A DNA stretch of 64,000 nucleotides, taken from NCBI GenBank assembly GCA_035489435.1, contig DATHKG010000024.1, one strand, 5' to 3'. The DNA is from DATHKG01 sp035489435 (GTDB lineage: Bacteria; Bacteroidota; Bacteroidia; Chitinophagales; Chitinophagaceae). Shown here in pieces: positions 8,322 to 17,822 of this stretch (position 1 is its first letter; each line of letters begins with the position of its first letter). A model generated the notes under the pieces. It ran no database searches and had not been told where the DNA came from. It saw nothing but the letters and a program-made list of their open reading frames with translations. Position numbers and translations under genes: made by a program.

Positions 8322-9455
8322 ATGAGGATTGGAATTGTTTGTTATCCTACTTTCGGAGGGAGCGGAGTACTTGCAACGGAATTAGGAAAAGCCCTGGCAA
8401 ATAAAGGACATCAGGTTCATTTCATTACATATCAGCAGCCGGTCCGGCTAAGCGAATTCAACGCGAACATCTTTTACCATGAAGTTCGGGTTCCTACTTA
8501 TCCATTGTTTGATTATCCTCCTTATGAAACGGCTCTTTCAAGTACGATGGTGGATGTGATCGTGAACAACCAGATTGACCTGCTTCATGTGCACTATGCA
8601 ATCCCGCATGCTTCCGCCGCTTATATGGCAAAAAAGATACTTGAAAAACAAGGACTAAACATTCCCGTCATAACCACCTTGCACGGTACGGACATAACAC
8701 TTGTCGGACGTGATAAAACATTTGCCCCGGTAGTTACATTTTCAATAAATGAGAGTGATGCAATCACAGCAGTTTCTCAGAATCTTCGTGATGAAACTTA
8801 TAAGCACTTCAAAATAGAAAAAGATATCGAGGTCATATATAATTTTGTTGACTGCGAAAGGTTTGCAAAAAAGCCAATTGATGCTTTCCGTCGTGTGATT
8901 GCCCCACATGGCGAAAAAATATTGCTTCATGCTTCCAATTTCCGGAAACTGAAACGCGTAGGTGATGTGGTACAAATTTTTGCCGAGGTTATTAAAAAGG
9001 TTCCGGCAAAATTATTGTTCGTAGGTGATGGTCCGGAAAGACCCGCGGCAGAAAGGTTGAGCCGGGAACTTGGTATATTTGATGAGATCAGGTTTGTTGG
9101 AAAACAGGAACAGATTGAAGAGATACTTGCCATTTCAGATGCTTTCCTGCTGACTTCAGATTATGAAAGCTTTGGCCTTGCTGCTCTTGAAGCTATGGCA
9201 GCCGGTGTACCGGTAATCTCAACAAATGCAGGAGGATTACCGGAAATCAATATTCATGGTGTTACAGGTTTCATGAGTGAAGTTGGTGATGTAGCTGATA
9301 TGAGCCGGAATACAATGTTGTTATTAACTGACGAAACCAAACTAAAACAGTTCCGCGAAAATGCGACTGCCCAGGCAAAGAAGTTTGATATCCATAATAT
9401 CATTCCGCAATACGAAGATCTCTACAACAGGTTTCTTAATAATAAACATATTTAA
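8322..9455 (+). CDS. bshA: N-acetyl-alpha-D-glucosaminyl L-malate synthase (bacillithiol synthesis)
   Basis: A 377-aa GT4-family glycosyltransferase that joins UDP-GlcNAc to L-malate, the first step of bacillithiol synthesis. BshA-specific features are the N-terminus MRIGIVCYPTFGGSGVLATE, the stretch HEVRVPTYPLFDYPPYETAL (about 49-68) and LHVHYAIPHASAAY (about 89-102). The GT4 nucleotide-sugar motif is in DYESFGLAALEAMAAGVPVI (about 281-300), followed by NAGGLPEI. The length is typical. Low-molecular-weight thiol production by this route is common in Bacteroidota. bshB and bshC are not in the window. It stands alone between oppositely oriented neighbours. Confidence 0.95.
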   Translation: MRIGIVCYPTFGGSGVLATELGKALANKGHQVHFITYQQPVRLSEFNANIFYHEVRVPTYPLFDYPPYETALSSTMVDVIVNNQIDLLHVHYAIPHASAAYMAKKILEKQGLNIPVITTLHGTDITLVGRDKTFAPVVTFSINESDAITAVSQNLRDETYKHFKIEKDIEVIYNFVDCERFAKKPIDAFRRVIAPHGEKILLHASNFRKLKRVGDVVQIFAEVIKKVPAKLLFVGDGPERPAAERLSRELGIFDEIRFVGKQEQIEEILAISDAFLLTSDYESFGLAALEAMAAGVPVISTNAGGLPEINIHGVTGFMSEVGDVADMSRNTMLLLTDETKLKQFRENATAQAKKFDIHNIIPQYEDLYNRFLNNKHI

Positions 9456-9481
9456 TCGTTACCAAACACGCCGAATTGTTA

Positions 9482-10798
9482 TTAACGACGCTGAATCCAG
9501 GCTTCGGGATTGATGTTGTCTCTTTCAAGCATCAGCAAAAATTCAATCTCTCCAACTCCCTCATCGTTGACATTTGCTTTACCAAGTGCCTGTGAACGTT
9601 TGATCTGCTCACCTTTGCTGACACTCACAGAAGACAGGTTATAATAAGCAGTGAAATATTTACCATGGCTAACTACCACACCGGACATGCCTTCAATATT
9701 AAAAACTGAAACCACTTCACCATCAAACACTGCTTTAACCGTTGCTCCAACTTCTGTTTCAATAGTCAATCCTGGATTGTTACCATTGATCTTTGAGCCT
9801 GGCACCTGGAAAATTCCAAAATGAAGCTTGATAGATCCACGGTCAACAGGCCATGGCAATTTGCCTTTATTTCCCTCGAACTTATCTGAGATAATTTTGC
9901 CTTCAGGTGTAGATTCCAAAACACTTCTGGGTCTTTCAGCAGCTTTCTTAACAGGCTCTTTTGCTATTGTTGCAGCGTTACCTGATGGAGCATTATTCTT
10001 GGCTACATCATTTTTTGGAGCAGAAGCCGCGGCAGCTTTTATTCTTTTTTCTTCTTCAAGAGCTTTTTGCTGGGCCAAACGGATCTCACGGTTAATAGCA
10101 GCCTTTACAGCAGACCTGATCTTCGCATCAGCTTTCTTTTTGGTCGACAGTTCCTTATTCAACTCGTTTTCCCTGGCTTTTAATTTGGAAACAATCTCAT
10201 CTTTTTCCTTCTTCTCAGATACAAGAACTAGTTTTTCCTTTTCCTGTTTCTGTAAGACCTCATCTTTTTGTTTACGGGTCATTTCCAGCCCGTTTATTTT
10301 TTGCAACAAAACTTTCTGTGTATTCAGAATATTCTCTGCCTGTTCTTCACGATAAGTACGGTATGATTTAAGGTATTGAACCCTTTTTAAAGCATCATTG
10401 AAATTGCTTGCAGAAAATATAAAATTGAGGAAGTCATAGTTGCTGCGGTTTTTATAAGCATAAACAACGCTTTTTTCATACTGGATCTTCAAGGTGTCCA
10501 GTTCCGCTTTCAACCGGGTGATCTCATTACGAGATTTACTGATATTTCCCTGGATCATATCTATCTGCTCACTGATATTACCAATCGCCTGTTCACGCAA
10601 CCTGATCTTTTTCTGGATCATGGACAGTTGTCCAAGTCCGGCCTTTTTATTCTTTTTGGTCGCATCCAATGTTCGTCTGAGATCATCAATTTCTCTTTGT
10701 ATCTCAGCCTGCTTTTTCTTTAGTTCATCACTACCCTGCCCCAGCAAGGTGCCTGTAAGAAGGATTGCAACAAAAAAAACAAAAAAGGATCTTAGCAT
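9482..10798 (-). CDS. EnvC-like murein hydrolase activator (coiled coil + degenerate LytM)
   Basis: A 438-aa secreted protein. It has a signal peptide (residues 1-20), two long coiled-coil stretches (about 22-110 and 150-255), an Ala/Lys/Pro-rich linker, and a C-terminal M23/LytM domain from LPWPVDRG (314-321). In active LytM peptidases an HxGxD pair and an HxH motif bind zinc. Here these positions read NPGLTIET and GEIEFLLML, so the zinc site looks lost, as in EnvC, which activates amidases rather than cutting peptidoglycan. I therefore infer a role in daughter-cell separation. The dut, DUF4292 and EnvC order is a recurrent Bacteroidota arrangement, and all three share a strand. Confidence 0.87.
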   Translation of the reverse strand: MLRSFFVFFVAILLTGTLLGQGSDELKKKQAEIQREIDDLRRTLDATKKNKKAGLGQLSMIQKKIRLREQAIGNISEQIDMIQGNISKSRNEITRLKAELDTLKIQYEKSVVYAYKNRSNYDFLNFIFSASNFNDALKRVQYLKSYRTYREEQAENILNTQKVLLQKINGLEMTRKQKDEVLQKQEKEKLVLVSEKKEKDEIVSKLKARENELNKELSTKKKADAKIRSAVKAAINREIRLAQQKALEEEKRIKAAAASAPKNDVAKNNAPSGNAATIAKEPVKKAAERPRSVLESTPEGKIISDKFEGNKGKLPWPVDRGSIKLHFGIFQVPGSKINGNNPGLTIETEVGATVKAVFDGEVVSVFNIEGMSGVVVSHGKYFTAYYNLSSVSVSKGEQIKRSQALGKANVNDEGVGEIEFLLMLERDNINPEAWIQRR

Positions 10799-10894
10799 GA
10801 TGTACAGGTTTTATTAATAACAGGAAAACTTCAGGATGGTTCTGATGATGATCTGTAAATTCATTAGCCGATCAAAACCAGGTATTGATAACGC

Positions 10895-11722
10895 CTATTC
10901 CTTCTTATAATTTTTCGGGATCGAAAAAGGAATATTTAAATCTACGTTAAAATCGATTTGCTTGAACTGGAGTTCGATGTCGAGCTTAGAAGATTCAACT
11001 ACGGTTATCTTCCTGAACGCAGAAAAATGCTTATTATTTTTCATCTGGTAATCTCCGTAACCAATATAACAGGTCCGGGTCCTGGTGGGGTTTATATCAT
11101 CCAGTTTAGATTGGCTGGGCAGGTAACCATTCGTGCTAACCATTAAAAAATGTTTGAATACTTCACCAACACTTACCAGCGTAATGCCATTGGGATCACG
11201 GCGGTAAGAAACAATATTGCTATCGAGATAAATAGGATTGCCTATCAGGAGTTCCTGCAGGTCATGAAAAGTAAAAGGAATTTTGGCTACTTCTTTCAGG
11301 TAACTTACAGATCGCAACTGCACAACTTTATCCACCTTGTTCATCACTTTAACGCTGTCCGGTGTAATCAAAACCCGGAAGGCTTCTATACCGAGCAGGG
11401 CATTTATAGAGATCCACATCACGCTGTCTTTATAGAGCCTGATGTTTGCGTTAAAATCACTTTTCTTGCCATCCTTTCCTTCGAAATCAACTTTCACTTT
11501 AGCTGAAAATGTTTTGAAATCAATCCGGTTAGATTCAACTGTCCTGTAAATTTCCCTGATAAAACGAATGGAATCTGCTTTCCTGTCAACCGAAGCTTCA
11601 ACTACCGGAACCTGCAGTGAGTCTCGCTTACTGATTGCAGTCTGTAATTTTTTCGTGGAACGGCAGCTGCTGAAAGCAACAATCAATAAGAAACTGCCAA
11701 GAATGCAAAAAAGATTTCTCAT
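10895..11722 (-). CDS. DUF4292 lipoprotein
   Basis: A 275-aa predicted lipoprotein. Starting at the ATG at 11722 gives a short signal peptide with a lipobox ending AFSSC (Cys20), which decides the start; a longer frame would overlap dut. The body (IDFKTFSAKVKVDFEGKDGK, then DSVMWISINALLGIEAFRVLI) is the beta-rich DUF4292 domain, related in shape to LolA/LolB-type lipoprotein or outer-membrane carriers. The function is not established. It lies 10 bp downstream of dut and about 96 bp upstream of the EnvC-like gene on the same strand, suggesting a shared envelope-related transcript. Confidence 0.83.
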   Translation of the reverse strand: MRNLFCILGSFLLIVAFSSCRSTKKLQTAISKRDSLQVPVVEASVDRKADSIRFIREIYRTVESNRIDFKTFSAKVKVDFEGKDGKKSDFNANIRLYKDSVMWISINALLGIEAFRVLITPDSVKVMNKVDKVVQLRSVSYLKEVAKIPFTFHDLQELLIGNPIYLDSNIVSYRRDPNGITLVSVGEVFKHFLMVSTNGYLPSQSKLDDINPTRTRTCYIGYGDYQMKNNKHFSAFRKITVVESSKLDIELQFKQIDFNVDLNIPFSIPKNYKKE

Positions 11723-11732
11723 CCGTTCATTT

Positions 11733-12173
11733 TTATTTTCCCGTATGACCAAAGCCACCTTCGTTTCGTTTAGTAGATTCTATCTCCGCCACCAGTTTTA
11801 ATTTGACTCTTTCAACTGAATTCACCACCATTTGTGCTATCCTGTCGCCGGAATGTATGACCTGGTCTTCCTGTGAAAGATTAATCAATATAACTTTTAA
11901 TTCACCACGATAGTCAGCATCTACCGTTCCTGGTGAATTTAGACAGGTAAGCCCTTGTTTGATTGCAAGACCTGATCTTGGCCTGATCTGCGCTTCATGT
12001 CCTTCAGGCAACTGAATAAATAAACCTGTTGGTACTAAAAATCTTTCAAGAGGTTTCAGGGTAATTGGCGTTTCAAGATGTGCCCGGATATCCATCCCTG
12101 CTGAGCCCGCAGTAGCATATTCCGGGAGGGGATTGGGGGAACGGTTTATGATTTTTACTTTGACTTTCGACAT
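11733..12173 (-). CDS. dut: dUTP diphosphatase
   Basis: A 146-aa trimeric dUTPase, which hydrolyses dUTP to dUMP and keeps uracil out of DNA. The five conserved motifs are visible: AGSAGMDIRA (motif 1, about 22-31), RPRSGLAIKQG (motif 2), GTVDADYRGELKVILIN (motif 3, with the catalytic Asp), GDRIAQMVV (motif 4), and the C-terminal Gly-rich arm RNEGGFGHTG (motif 5). The length is standard. It is followed at 10 bp by the DUF4292 gene and preceded at 31 bp by ispF, all on the minus strand. Confidence 0.97.
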   Translation of the reverse strand: MSKVKVKIINRSPNPLPEYATAGSAGMDIRAHLETPITLKPLERFLVPTGLFIQLPEGHEAQIRPRSGLAIKQGLTCLNSPGTVDADYRGELKVILINLSQEDQVIHSGDRIAQMVVNSVERVKLKLVAEIESTKRNEGGFGHTGK

Positions 12174-12204
12174 GCGTCAAAGGTAGGCGGTAGCATTTTA
12201 TTTA

Positions 12205-12684
12205 TCAAATGCTTTCAAGCAGTACGGTTGCATATGCAACAAGTCCTTCTTCACGTCCGGCAAAGCCCATCTCTTCGGTTGTTGTTGCTTTAATCGAGAT
12301 GTTGTCAATATCAGTTTTTAATATTCCCGCAATTAAAACCCGCATCTCGTTGCTGTGTTTTTTTATCTTGGGATTTTCGAGGCAAACCGTTGTATCAAGA
12401 TTTACCAGGCGATAGTTTTTTTGTTTGATAAGATCATAGGTATGTGCCAGCAGTATCTTACTATCTATGTCTTTATAAGCCGGATCGTTGTTGGGGAAAT
12501 GCATACCAATATCTCCAAGGGAAAGAGCTCCGAGTAAGGCATCACAGATTGCATGCAGCAAAACATCTGCATCACTATGACCAGTAGCACCTTTATAATG
12601 CGGAATTTTAACACCGCCTATCCATAGATCGCGGCCCTCTGCCAGCTGATGAAAGTCAATTCCTGATCCAATCCTGAAGCCCAT
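12205..12684 (-). CDS. ispF: 2-C-methyl-D-erythritol 2,4-cyclodiphosphate synthase
   Basis: A 159-aa enzyme of the non-mevalonate isoprenoid pathway that cyclises CDP-ME 2-phosphate and releases CMP. The zinc and substrate motifs are clear: RIGSGIDFHQLAEG (about 4-17, the usual GxGxDxH), HYKGATGHSDADVLLHAICDALLGA (about 29-53) and GDIGMHFPNNDPAYKDIDS. The C-terminal NISIKATTTEEMGFAGREEG is the substrate-binding signature. The length is typical. It is separated from porV by a bidirectional terminator and probably heads the ispF-dut-DUF4292-EnvC run. Confidence 0.97.
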   Translation of the reverse strand: MGFRIGSGIDFHQLAEGRDLWIGGVKIPHYKGATGHSDADVLLHAICDALLGALSLGDIGMHFPNNDPAYKDIDSKILLAHTYDLIKQKNYRLVNLDTTVCLENPKIKKHSNEMRVLIAGILKTDIDNISIKATTTEEMGFAGREEGLVAYATVLLESI

Positions 12685-12701
12685 CGCTTATGTATTAAAT
12701 A

Positions 12702-12735
12702 AAAAATTCATCCCGTAAGTACGGGATGAATTTTT
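12702..12735 (-). terminator. Bidirectional-looking intrinsic terminator after porV
   Basis: A perfect 10-bp stem (12707-12716 with 12721-12730, TTCATCCCGT/ACGGGATGAA) and 4-base loop, flanked by an A-run on the left and a T-run on the right. Read on the minus strand it ends the porV transcript and separates it from ispF. Confidence 0.85.
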
Positions 12736-12750
12736 GCAATGAAGAAAATA

Positions 12751-13938
12751 TTATTCCTGTCCGGCTCCTCCGGCAATATCCAGGATAAGTCCGAAACGTA
12801 ATGTATTTGATAATGGGTTACGGTTAACACCTTGTCCTGAAGGAACCAGGTAAGAGAAGTTTAATCCGAACACATTGTATTTAAGACCAAGGCCTGCTGT
12901 CACATATTTGCGCGCTCCCTTGGTTTTATCTTCATAAAAATATCCAAGACGAACAAAAAACTGGTCGTTGTAAGAATATTCGGTTCCTATTGAAAACTGA
13001 AACTCCTTTAACTCCTCTGAAAAACCACCTGGCGCATCACTGAAAGAACTGAACCAGCTGTTCACAACAGTTTTGTTACGATACTCAGCAACATTTACGG
13101 AATCAATATCAGGGTTATCATTGGGGTCATTATTAAAACTCGGAGGTGTTGGAACAAGCAACTTGGAAATCTCAAGACCGAAACTCATTTTGTTGGCTTC
13201 ATCAAACACTTTTGTATAATTTGTACCGAAAGCAAGGTTTGCAGGAATATAATCCTTTTGCGTTGCATCATTGGTATAACCTATTTTGGTACCGAGGTTA
13301 GTAACAGCAACACCAAAGTTCCAACCCTGGCCTGCTTCATCAGCGCCGGTATAAAAGAACGACACATCACCAGCTACTGCAGATCCGGGTTTGTAAGTAG
13401 TTAACCCGTTTGAGTAACCACCACCTGTAAGATTTGAACTGATATAACGGAGAGCAATACCCAGACTCATCTTATCAGATAACTTCCTTGAGTAACCGAG
13501 ATCCACTCCAAATTCGCGGGGACGGAAAGTACCATTGTCGATCGCATTGTAATCTGTAAAAGTGATATTTCCAAGACTGAAATAACGTATTGAAGCCGAA
13601 AGTGCAGACAGATCATCCAGTTTATAATAACCAGCCAGCGCCATCAGGTATACGTCGTTAAGACCGAGATCTTTCAACCAGGGCGTGTAAGTAAGTCCCA
13701 ACCCGTATGGACTTTTCGCAAAAGGTGTTTTCGCCAGGTTATAAAAAGAGGAATTTGCGTCTGCGGAAGTTGCCACACCAAGATCTCCCATACCACCCGC
13801 TCTCGCGTCAGGTGAAATTCTTAAAAAAGGCACCGCAGTGGTTACTACGTTTATCGGGTCAGTGTCCTGAGCCTGAAGGGTATTCAACCCTGTAAGTAAC
13901 ATTAATAAGCCAGCTAATTTGAAGGTCTTTCTTTGCAT
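12751..13938 (-). CDS. porV: Type IX secretion outer membrane protein PorV
   Basis: A 395-aa outer-membrane barrel of the FadL-like PorV (LptO) family. PorV shuttles cargo with a T9SS C-terminal domain from the SprA translocon to the PorU sortase. A signal peptide (MQRKTFKLAGLLMLLTGLNTLQA) is followed by the family hallmark PFLRISPDARAGGMGDLGVAT (about residues 38-58) and NSSFYNLAKTPFAKSPYGLG. The remainder is alternating strands with a C-terminal strand GLNFSYLVPSGQG. Placed directly downstream of porU on the same strand with gldJ divergent, it reproduces the conserved T9SS locus, which makes the call firm. Confidence 0.96.
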   Translation of the reverse strand: MQRKTFKLAGLLMLLTGLNTLQAQDTDPINVVTTAVPFLRISPDARAGGMGDLGVATSADANSSFYNLAKTPFAKSPYGLGLTYTPWLKDLGLNDVYLMALAGYYKLDDLSALSASIRYFSLGNITFTDYNAIDNGTFRPREFGVDLGYSRKLSDKMSLGIALRYISSNLTGGGYSNGLTTYKPGSAVAGDVSFFYTGADEAGQGWNFGVAVTNLGTKIGYTNDATQKDYIPANLAFGTNYTKVFDEANKMSFGLEISKLLVPTPPSFNNDPNDNPDIDSVNVAEYRNKTVVNSWFSSFSDAPGGFSEELKEFQFSIGTEYSYNDQFFVRLGYFYEDKTKGARKYVTAGLGLKYNVFGLNFSYLVPSGQGVNRNPLSNTLRFGLILDIAGGAGQE

Positions 13939-14210
13939 CCATTTAGATTTTTGAACAGTCGGATTTTATTTGACTATTTTTCAGTTGATTATGACAACCC
14001 GGAACAAACGTTTAATTGAACAAGAAAGTATACAGAATATTAAAACATCATCTACTTCCTGTGCCAGGCGCCAATAAAAAAATTGAGTAAAAATCTATTC
14101 GATAGAAGATAAGCTGATTAGCTGGTTAAAAATGGTGGGCGAAAATAAGCTATTTTAGTATTTATTTTGTTTGTAATTATGTTGAACCGGACAATCATCA
14201 GTTGGTGAAC

Positions 14211-17200
14211 TTATAACAAATAAAGCTTTTCCATCTTATGAACCTGCTGACCGTCGCTGGTCCGCACGCTTAGCCTGTAAATATAGACGCCTCTCCCGAT
14301 TTTGCTGCCATATTCATCCCGGCCGTTCCATTCAACTTCATTCGAACGGGTTCCTGAAGATATTATTGTATTTCTTAGCGTTTTTACAAGCTTTCCTGTT
14401 ACGGTATAAATGCTAATATTTACCTGCAACTCCTCTCCCGGTCGGTTATGATCAAACCAGAAAGTGGTCCGGGTTGTGAATGGATTTGGATAATTAAGTA
14501 CATGTTCCAGCACCAGGCTCTCCTGTTTCTGCACCCTGAACGCTAAAGTAGCTTCGTTACTATTATTAACTACATCCCAGGCTTTTACGGAAAGGGTATG
14601 GGGTCCATTTTCCAGTTTAGGGAGCTTGAACCTCACTTCCCCACGGCGATAGTTGTCTTTATCGCTGGTATAAAACTCATTAAGTATATGTTTTTTCTGT
14701 TGATCATTGTCAATAACAACAACCAAATCGTGACCCGTGCCAGTGCCCATCACATTTATGCCGGAAGAATCGGCAAGTTTTAGCAGAAGTACTGGTTCGG
14801 TGTTGGTAATACCTCCATCTATAAATTTTTCATCATTCAGATAAGGACTGATACCCGGCCCCTCTTTGTCATCTGAGCCCGATCCGGTGCCACCCACAAT
14901 GATGTTTTCCAGGACACCGCTCCCATCGTTGTTCCCATTTTCAGTATAATAGCTAATCCGTCCATTTCCGAACTGGTAATTTATGTCCTTAGGCACTACG
15001 AAATTGAATGAAAATTTACCGGCGTCTACAGTAGCTTTTCCTTTAAAAATGATGTTTTTTTGTTGAGTAAATGTGGCTTTTATACTGCCGGCATCATTCG
15101 CAAGAGTCGACAAACTCTGGGCTTTATCAAAGATTATGGGGTAAACCGTTCCGTTGTAATCAGCCAACAAATTACCCTGTAGATTTCTTACTTCCCCGGT
15201 AATATTATATTGTGACAAGGCACGCAAAGTATCTGGAATGGTTCCGATCCCGATCCCGTTAATGGCAGTAGTTGTTACCCTTTGTACCGGGTACCCGATA
15301 GTAAGTGCGGGATCACCAATCAATGTAAACTTGCGATTATTGATTACATCTGTAAAAAAGGAATAGGTGTTGTTTTTTGCTGTTTTTACAGCTTCACCCA
15401 GGCTTGGGTACCGGCCATCCGGCCTACGCTGCAGGGCAGCCCGCAGGTAGTTTTCGTTCATAATTCTGTTGCTAAACGCAAAAACCAGCCTGGTAGTAGT
15501 CATCAGGGCTATTGCACCGGTTTTATCCCTCAACAGCAGGTCTTCCCCGATTGAGGCAACAAGGGGATTATCATGGGGGGCAAAATCACAGGTAGCAGTA
15601 ATGAACAAGGGTAGTTTTTCGGGATTATTAAAGGAATTGATGATGTCCTGGTCCAGTATCACTTCATCGGCAAGTCGCCGCGAACCGCCATGGCCCGTAT
15701 AATTCCAGACGAGGTTACCGCTATAAGTCTTATTTACGATTGCAAGGTTCACCTGCGGATACCTGCTGCCTCCGGATCCGCTTTCCTGGGGGAAAGCATC
15801 GAGATAAATTTTGTCGACATTGAAGTCTTGAGTTACACTGTTTACCGCCCCCGATATAGTCTCTGCATCCTCCAGGTGCAGATTGTTGTCTTCATCGTCG
15901 GCAATAAAACTAAGATCGTTGCGCCAAGGTCCATACGATTTCGGGCTGGTATATGCGAGAATCTTATCAACGATTGCCCTGGCCTGTGCTTCTGTTGAAG
16001 CAGGGATCCGCCCAATTCCAATGTCGAGCAGGTAAGTACCCGGGTTGATGAGATTATCACCGTCATCAAGAAATCCGAAAAAATCGTCTGAAGTGTAAGT
16101 TTCGAGCGGGGCAAGCGATTCTTCTGATTCAAATACCGGGACCAGGTTCGTATTGCCATTGATCCGCTTTTTATAATCAAATGAACCGTCACCGAAGAGT
16201 AACAAATATCTTGGCATTTTTGTAGAATCACCACCTGCGCGGTCATAAAACATCTTTACAAAATCGCGTAAGGCCACCGGATCGGGAATGCCTGAAGAAA
16301 ATTCATTAAAGACCTGGCCGCTCGTGACTACTATATTCCTGAGCTGGTCGCGCTGTTGGTGGTACAAAGCAAGCCGGTTTGCCTGGGCAACTAAGGCTGG
16401 GCTGGTGATAATAATATAATCCGTCAGCTGACTTCCATGCAGATTCTGGTTTTCGACCCTGCTGGCCGTTTGCGGAACCAGGAAGACTGCATTGTTGAAT
16501 GCGATATATTCCCTTAGAGTCGAGCAATCCCCTGTAAACTGCAATCCATCCGCTGTAGTGGCTGTTTGCACTGCAACCGGGTTAAGGGGATTTGATACGT
16601 CCCAAACCTTAGTTTGAGCGTTGCCATTTTTGAGCCTGAACCGGCCAGTATTCCCTGGCTGAACCGAACTCCAGTCACGGAATGAGAGTTGGTTTACTCC
16701 ATTCATAGAAAGTTCACGGCGAACAAACAGCTCGAACCAGTCCAGCCATCCCTGCGAATTGACACTACCCGGAGCATAATCAAAACTGAGATTGATTACA
16801 GGGGTGGTGCCAGCCACCACAAAATCGAGATTGGTCTTCTGAAGCCTGGCAAATGCGTCATAAATACCGTTGCCCACAGCCGGGAGATCCACCTGGCGGA
16901 GACCCTGGTTATTAAGCCTTATGGAAAAACGGCTACCTGTATTGAATGACCGTGCAAGCAGGTTCGTAGACATCGATCCGGGGCCAGGTAAAATGTTTGG
17001 GAAATTAATGTTAAAAGTCTGGCTTAATGATTTGCCGGGTGTGCTCGAAAATTCTTCACCAAACCATTGTTTACCACTGCTGAGAAAGTTAACCGTATCA
17101 AGTTCGTGGAAATAGCGGTCATCAAAACCGGAAATTTCCACATTGGGATTAGCGGTATTATTCAATGTAGGGACTCGCTTGCCTGTGCCTCCGAAAGAAA

Positions 17201-17645
17201 AATAATAGTAAGATTCTTCACTGTAAAGGTTCTTGACATGAGAAAACCGCTTCGTTGCAGGATCGCCGATCCATTTATGAGGTCCGCTGGCATAAAAAAG
17301 GATGTAATCATTGCCGTTGATCGTTCCGTCTCCACCATCCTCAATAAAAACAGCGTTTTCAACCAGGTCGTCGGCCGGCAAACTGCCTGGAACTTCGGAA
17401 AGCATTCCGCCGCCATTACCAAATAACCGGAATGAAGCGGAGGAAAGGTTCACCGTATTTACGCCTGATTTATTAAGGAAAGGGAGGTCGATCCGATAAA
17501 TGCCCGTTTCAGCGACGGCAATGCGAAACCAGTTACCGGAGGCGAGTACAGAAGAGTTTGAGTATGAGCGCTGGGAAAAAGAAGACAGGCTGGAAAAAAC
17601 CAGTAAGCAGGTAATCAGCCATTGGATTCTCTTAAGCAGGGTCAT
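14211..17645 (-). CDS. porU: Type IX secretion system sortase PorU (gingipain-type C25 peptidase)
   Basis: A 1144-aa surface sortase that removes the C-terminal signal of T9SS cargo and transfers it to anionic lipopolysaccharide. The start is taken at ATG 17645; a TTG three codons upstream is the alternative. After a signal peptide come N-terminal domains, then a C25 peptidase domain with the catalytic His in NYTGHGGSRRLADE (about residue 652) and the catalytic Cys in ITATCDFAPHDN (about 685). The C-terminus is a T9SS-type/FlgD-like domain (NYPNPFTTRT... to GVYIYRLSV). Slightly over 1100 residues is normal for PorU. It lies upstream of porV and divergent from gldJ. Confidence 0.96.
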   Translation of the reverse strand: MTLLKRIQWLITCLLVFSSLSSFSQRSYSNSSVLASGNWFRIAVAETGIYRIDLPFLNKSGVNTVNLSSASFRLFGNGGGMLSEVPGSLPADDLVENAVFIEDGGDGTINGNDYILFYASGPHKWIGDPATKRFSHVKNLYSEESYYYFSFGGTGKRVPTLNNTANPNVEISGFDDRYFHELDTVNFLSSGKQWFGEEFSSTPGKSLSQTFNINFPNILPGPGSMSTNLLARSFNTGSRFSIRLNNQGLRQVDLPAVGNGIYDAFARLQKTNLDFVVAGTTPVINLSFDYAPGSVNSQGWLDWFELFVRRELSMNGVNQLSFRDWSSVQPGNTGRFRLKNGNAQTKVWDVSNPLNPVAVQTATTADGLQFTGDCSTLREYIAFNNAVFLVPQTASRVENQNLHGSQLTDYIIITSPALVAQANRLALYHQQRDQLRNIVVTSGQVFNEFSSGIPDPVALRDFVKMFYDRAGGDSTKMPRYLLLFGDGSFDYKKRINGNTNLVPVFESEESLAPLETYTSDDFFGFLDDGDNLINPGTYLLDIGIGRIPASTEAQARAIVDKILAYTSPKSYGPWRNDLSFIADDEDNNLHLEDAETISGAVNSVTQDFNVDKIYLDAFPQESGSGGSRYPQVNLAIVNKTYSGNLVWNYTGHGGSRRLADEVILDQDIINSFNNPEKLPLFITATCDFAPHDNPLVASIGEDLLLRDKTGAIALMTTTRLVFAFSNRIMNENYLRAALQRRPDGRYPSLGEAVKTAKNNTYSFFTDVINNRKFTLIGDPALTIGYPVQRVTTTAINGIGIGTIPDTLRALSQYNITGEVRNLQGNLLADYNGTVYPIIFDKAQSLSTLANDAGSIKATFTQQKNIIFKGKATVDAGKFSFNFVVPKDINYQFGNGRISYYTENGNNDGSGVLENIIVGGTGSGSDDKEGPGISPYLNDEKFIDGGITNTEPVLLLKLADSSGINVMGTGTGHDLVVVIDNDQQKKHILNEFYTSDKDNYRRGEVRFKLPKLENGPHTLSVKAWDVVNNSNEATLAFRVQKQESLVLEHVLNYPNPFTTRTTFWFDHNRPGEELQVNISIYTVTGKLVKTLRNTIISSGTRSNEVEWNGRDEYGSKIGRGVYIYRLSVRTSDGQQVHKMEKLYLL

Positions 17646-17822
17646 TGCAGCCAAAAATAGTTCATTTTTAACGTTGGAAGCCCAACTCCTTAATCCCTAA
17701 TTTACGTATTGTTACTATATTCGCGTAACCTTAACTCTATCTAAAAACTGCCGGGAATCTCTACAATATTTCTTTTACAAAGGCGTTTAACAACATTGAA
17801 CCAAAGGCAAAAAAGTTATCAA

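Noticed and set aside
9828..10355. Plus-strand frame of 175 codons, Ser/Phe-rich
   Set aside because: It is antisense to the Lys/Glu-rich coiled coil of the EnvC-like protein; its Ser/Phe richness is the expected mirror of that composition.
12702..12735. Separate regulatory palindrome between porV and ispF
   Set aside because: Perfect stem, four-base loop and flanking A and T runs fit a bidirectional terminator better than an operator.
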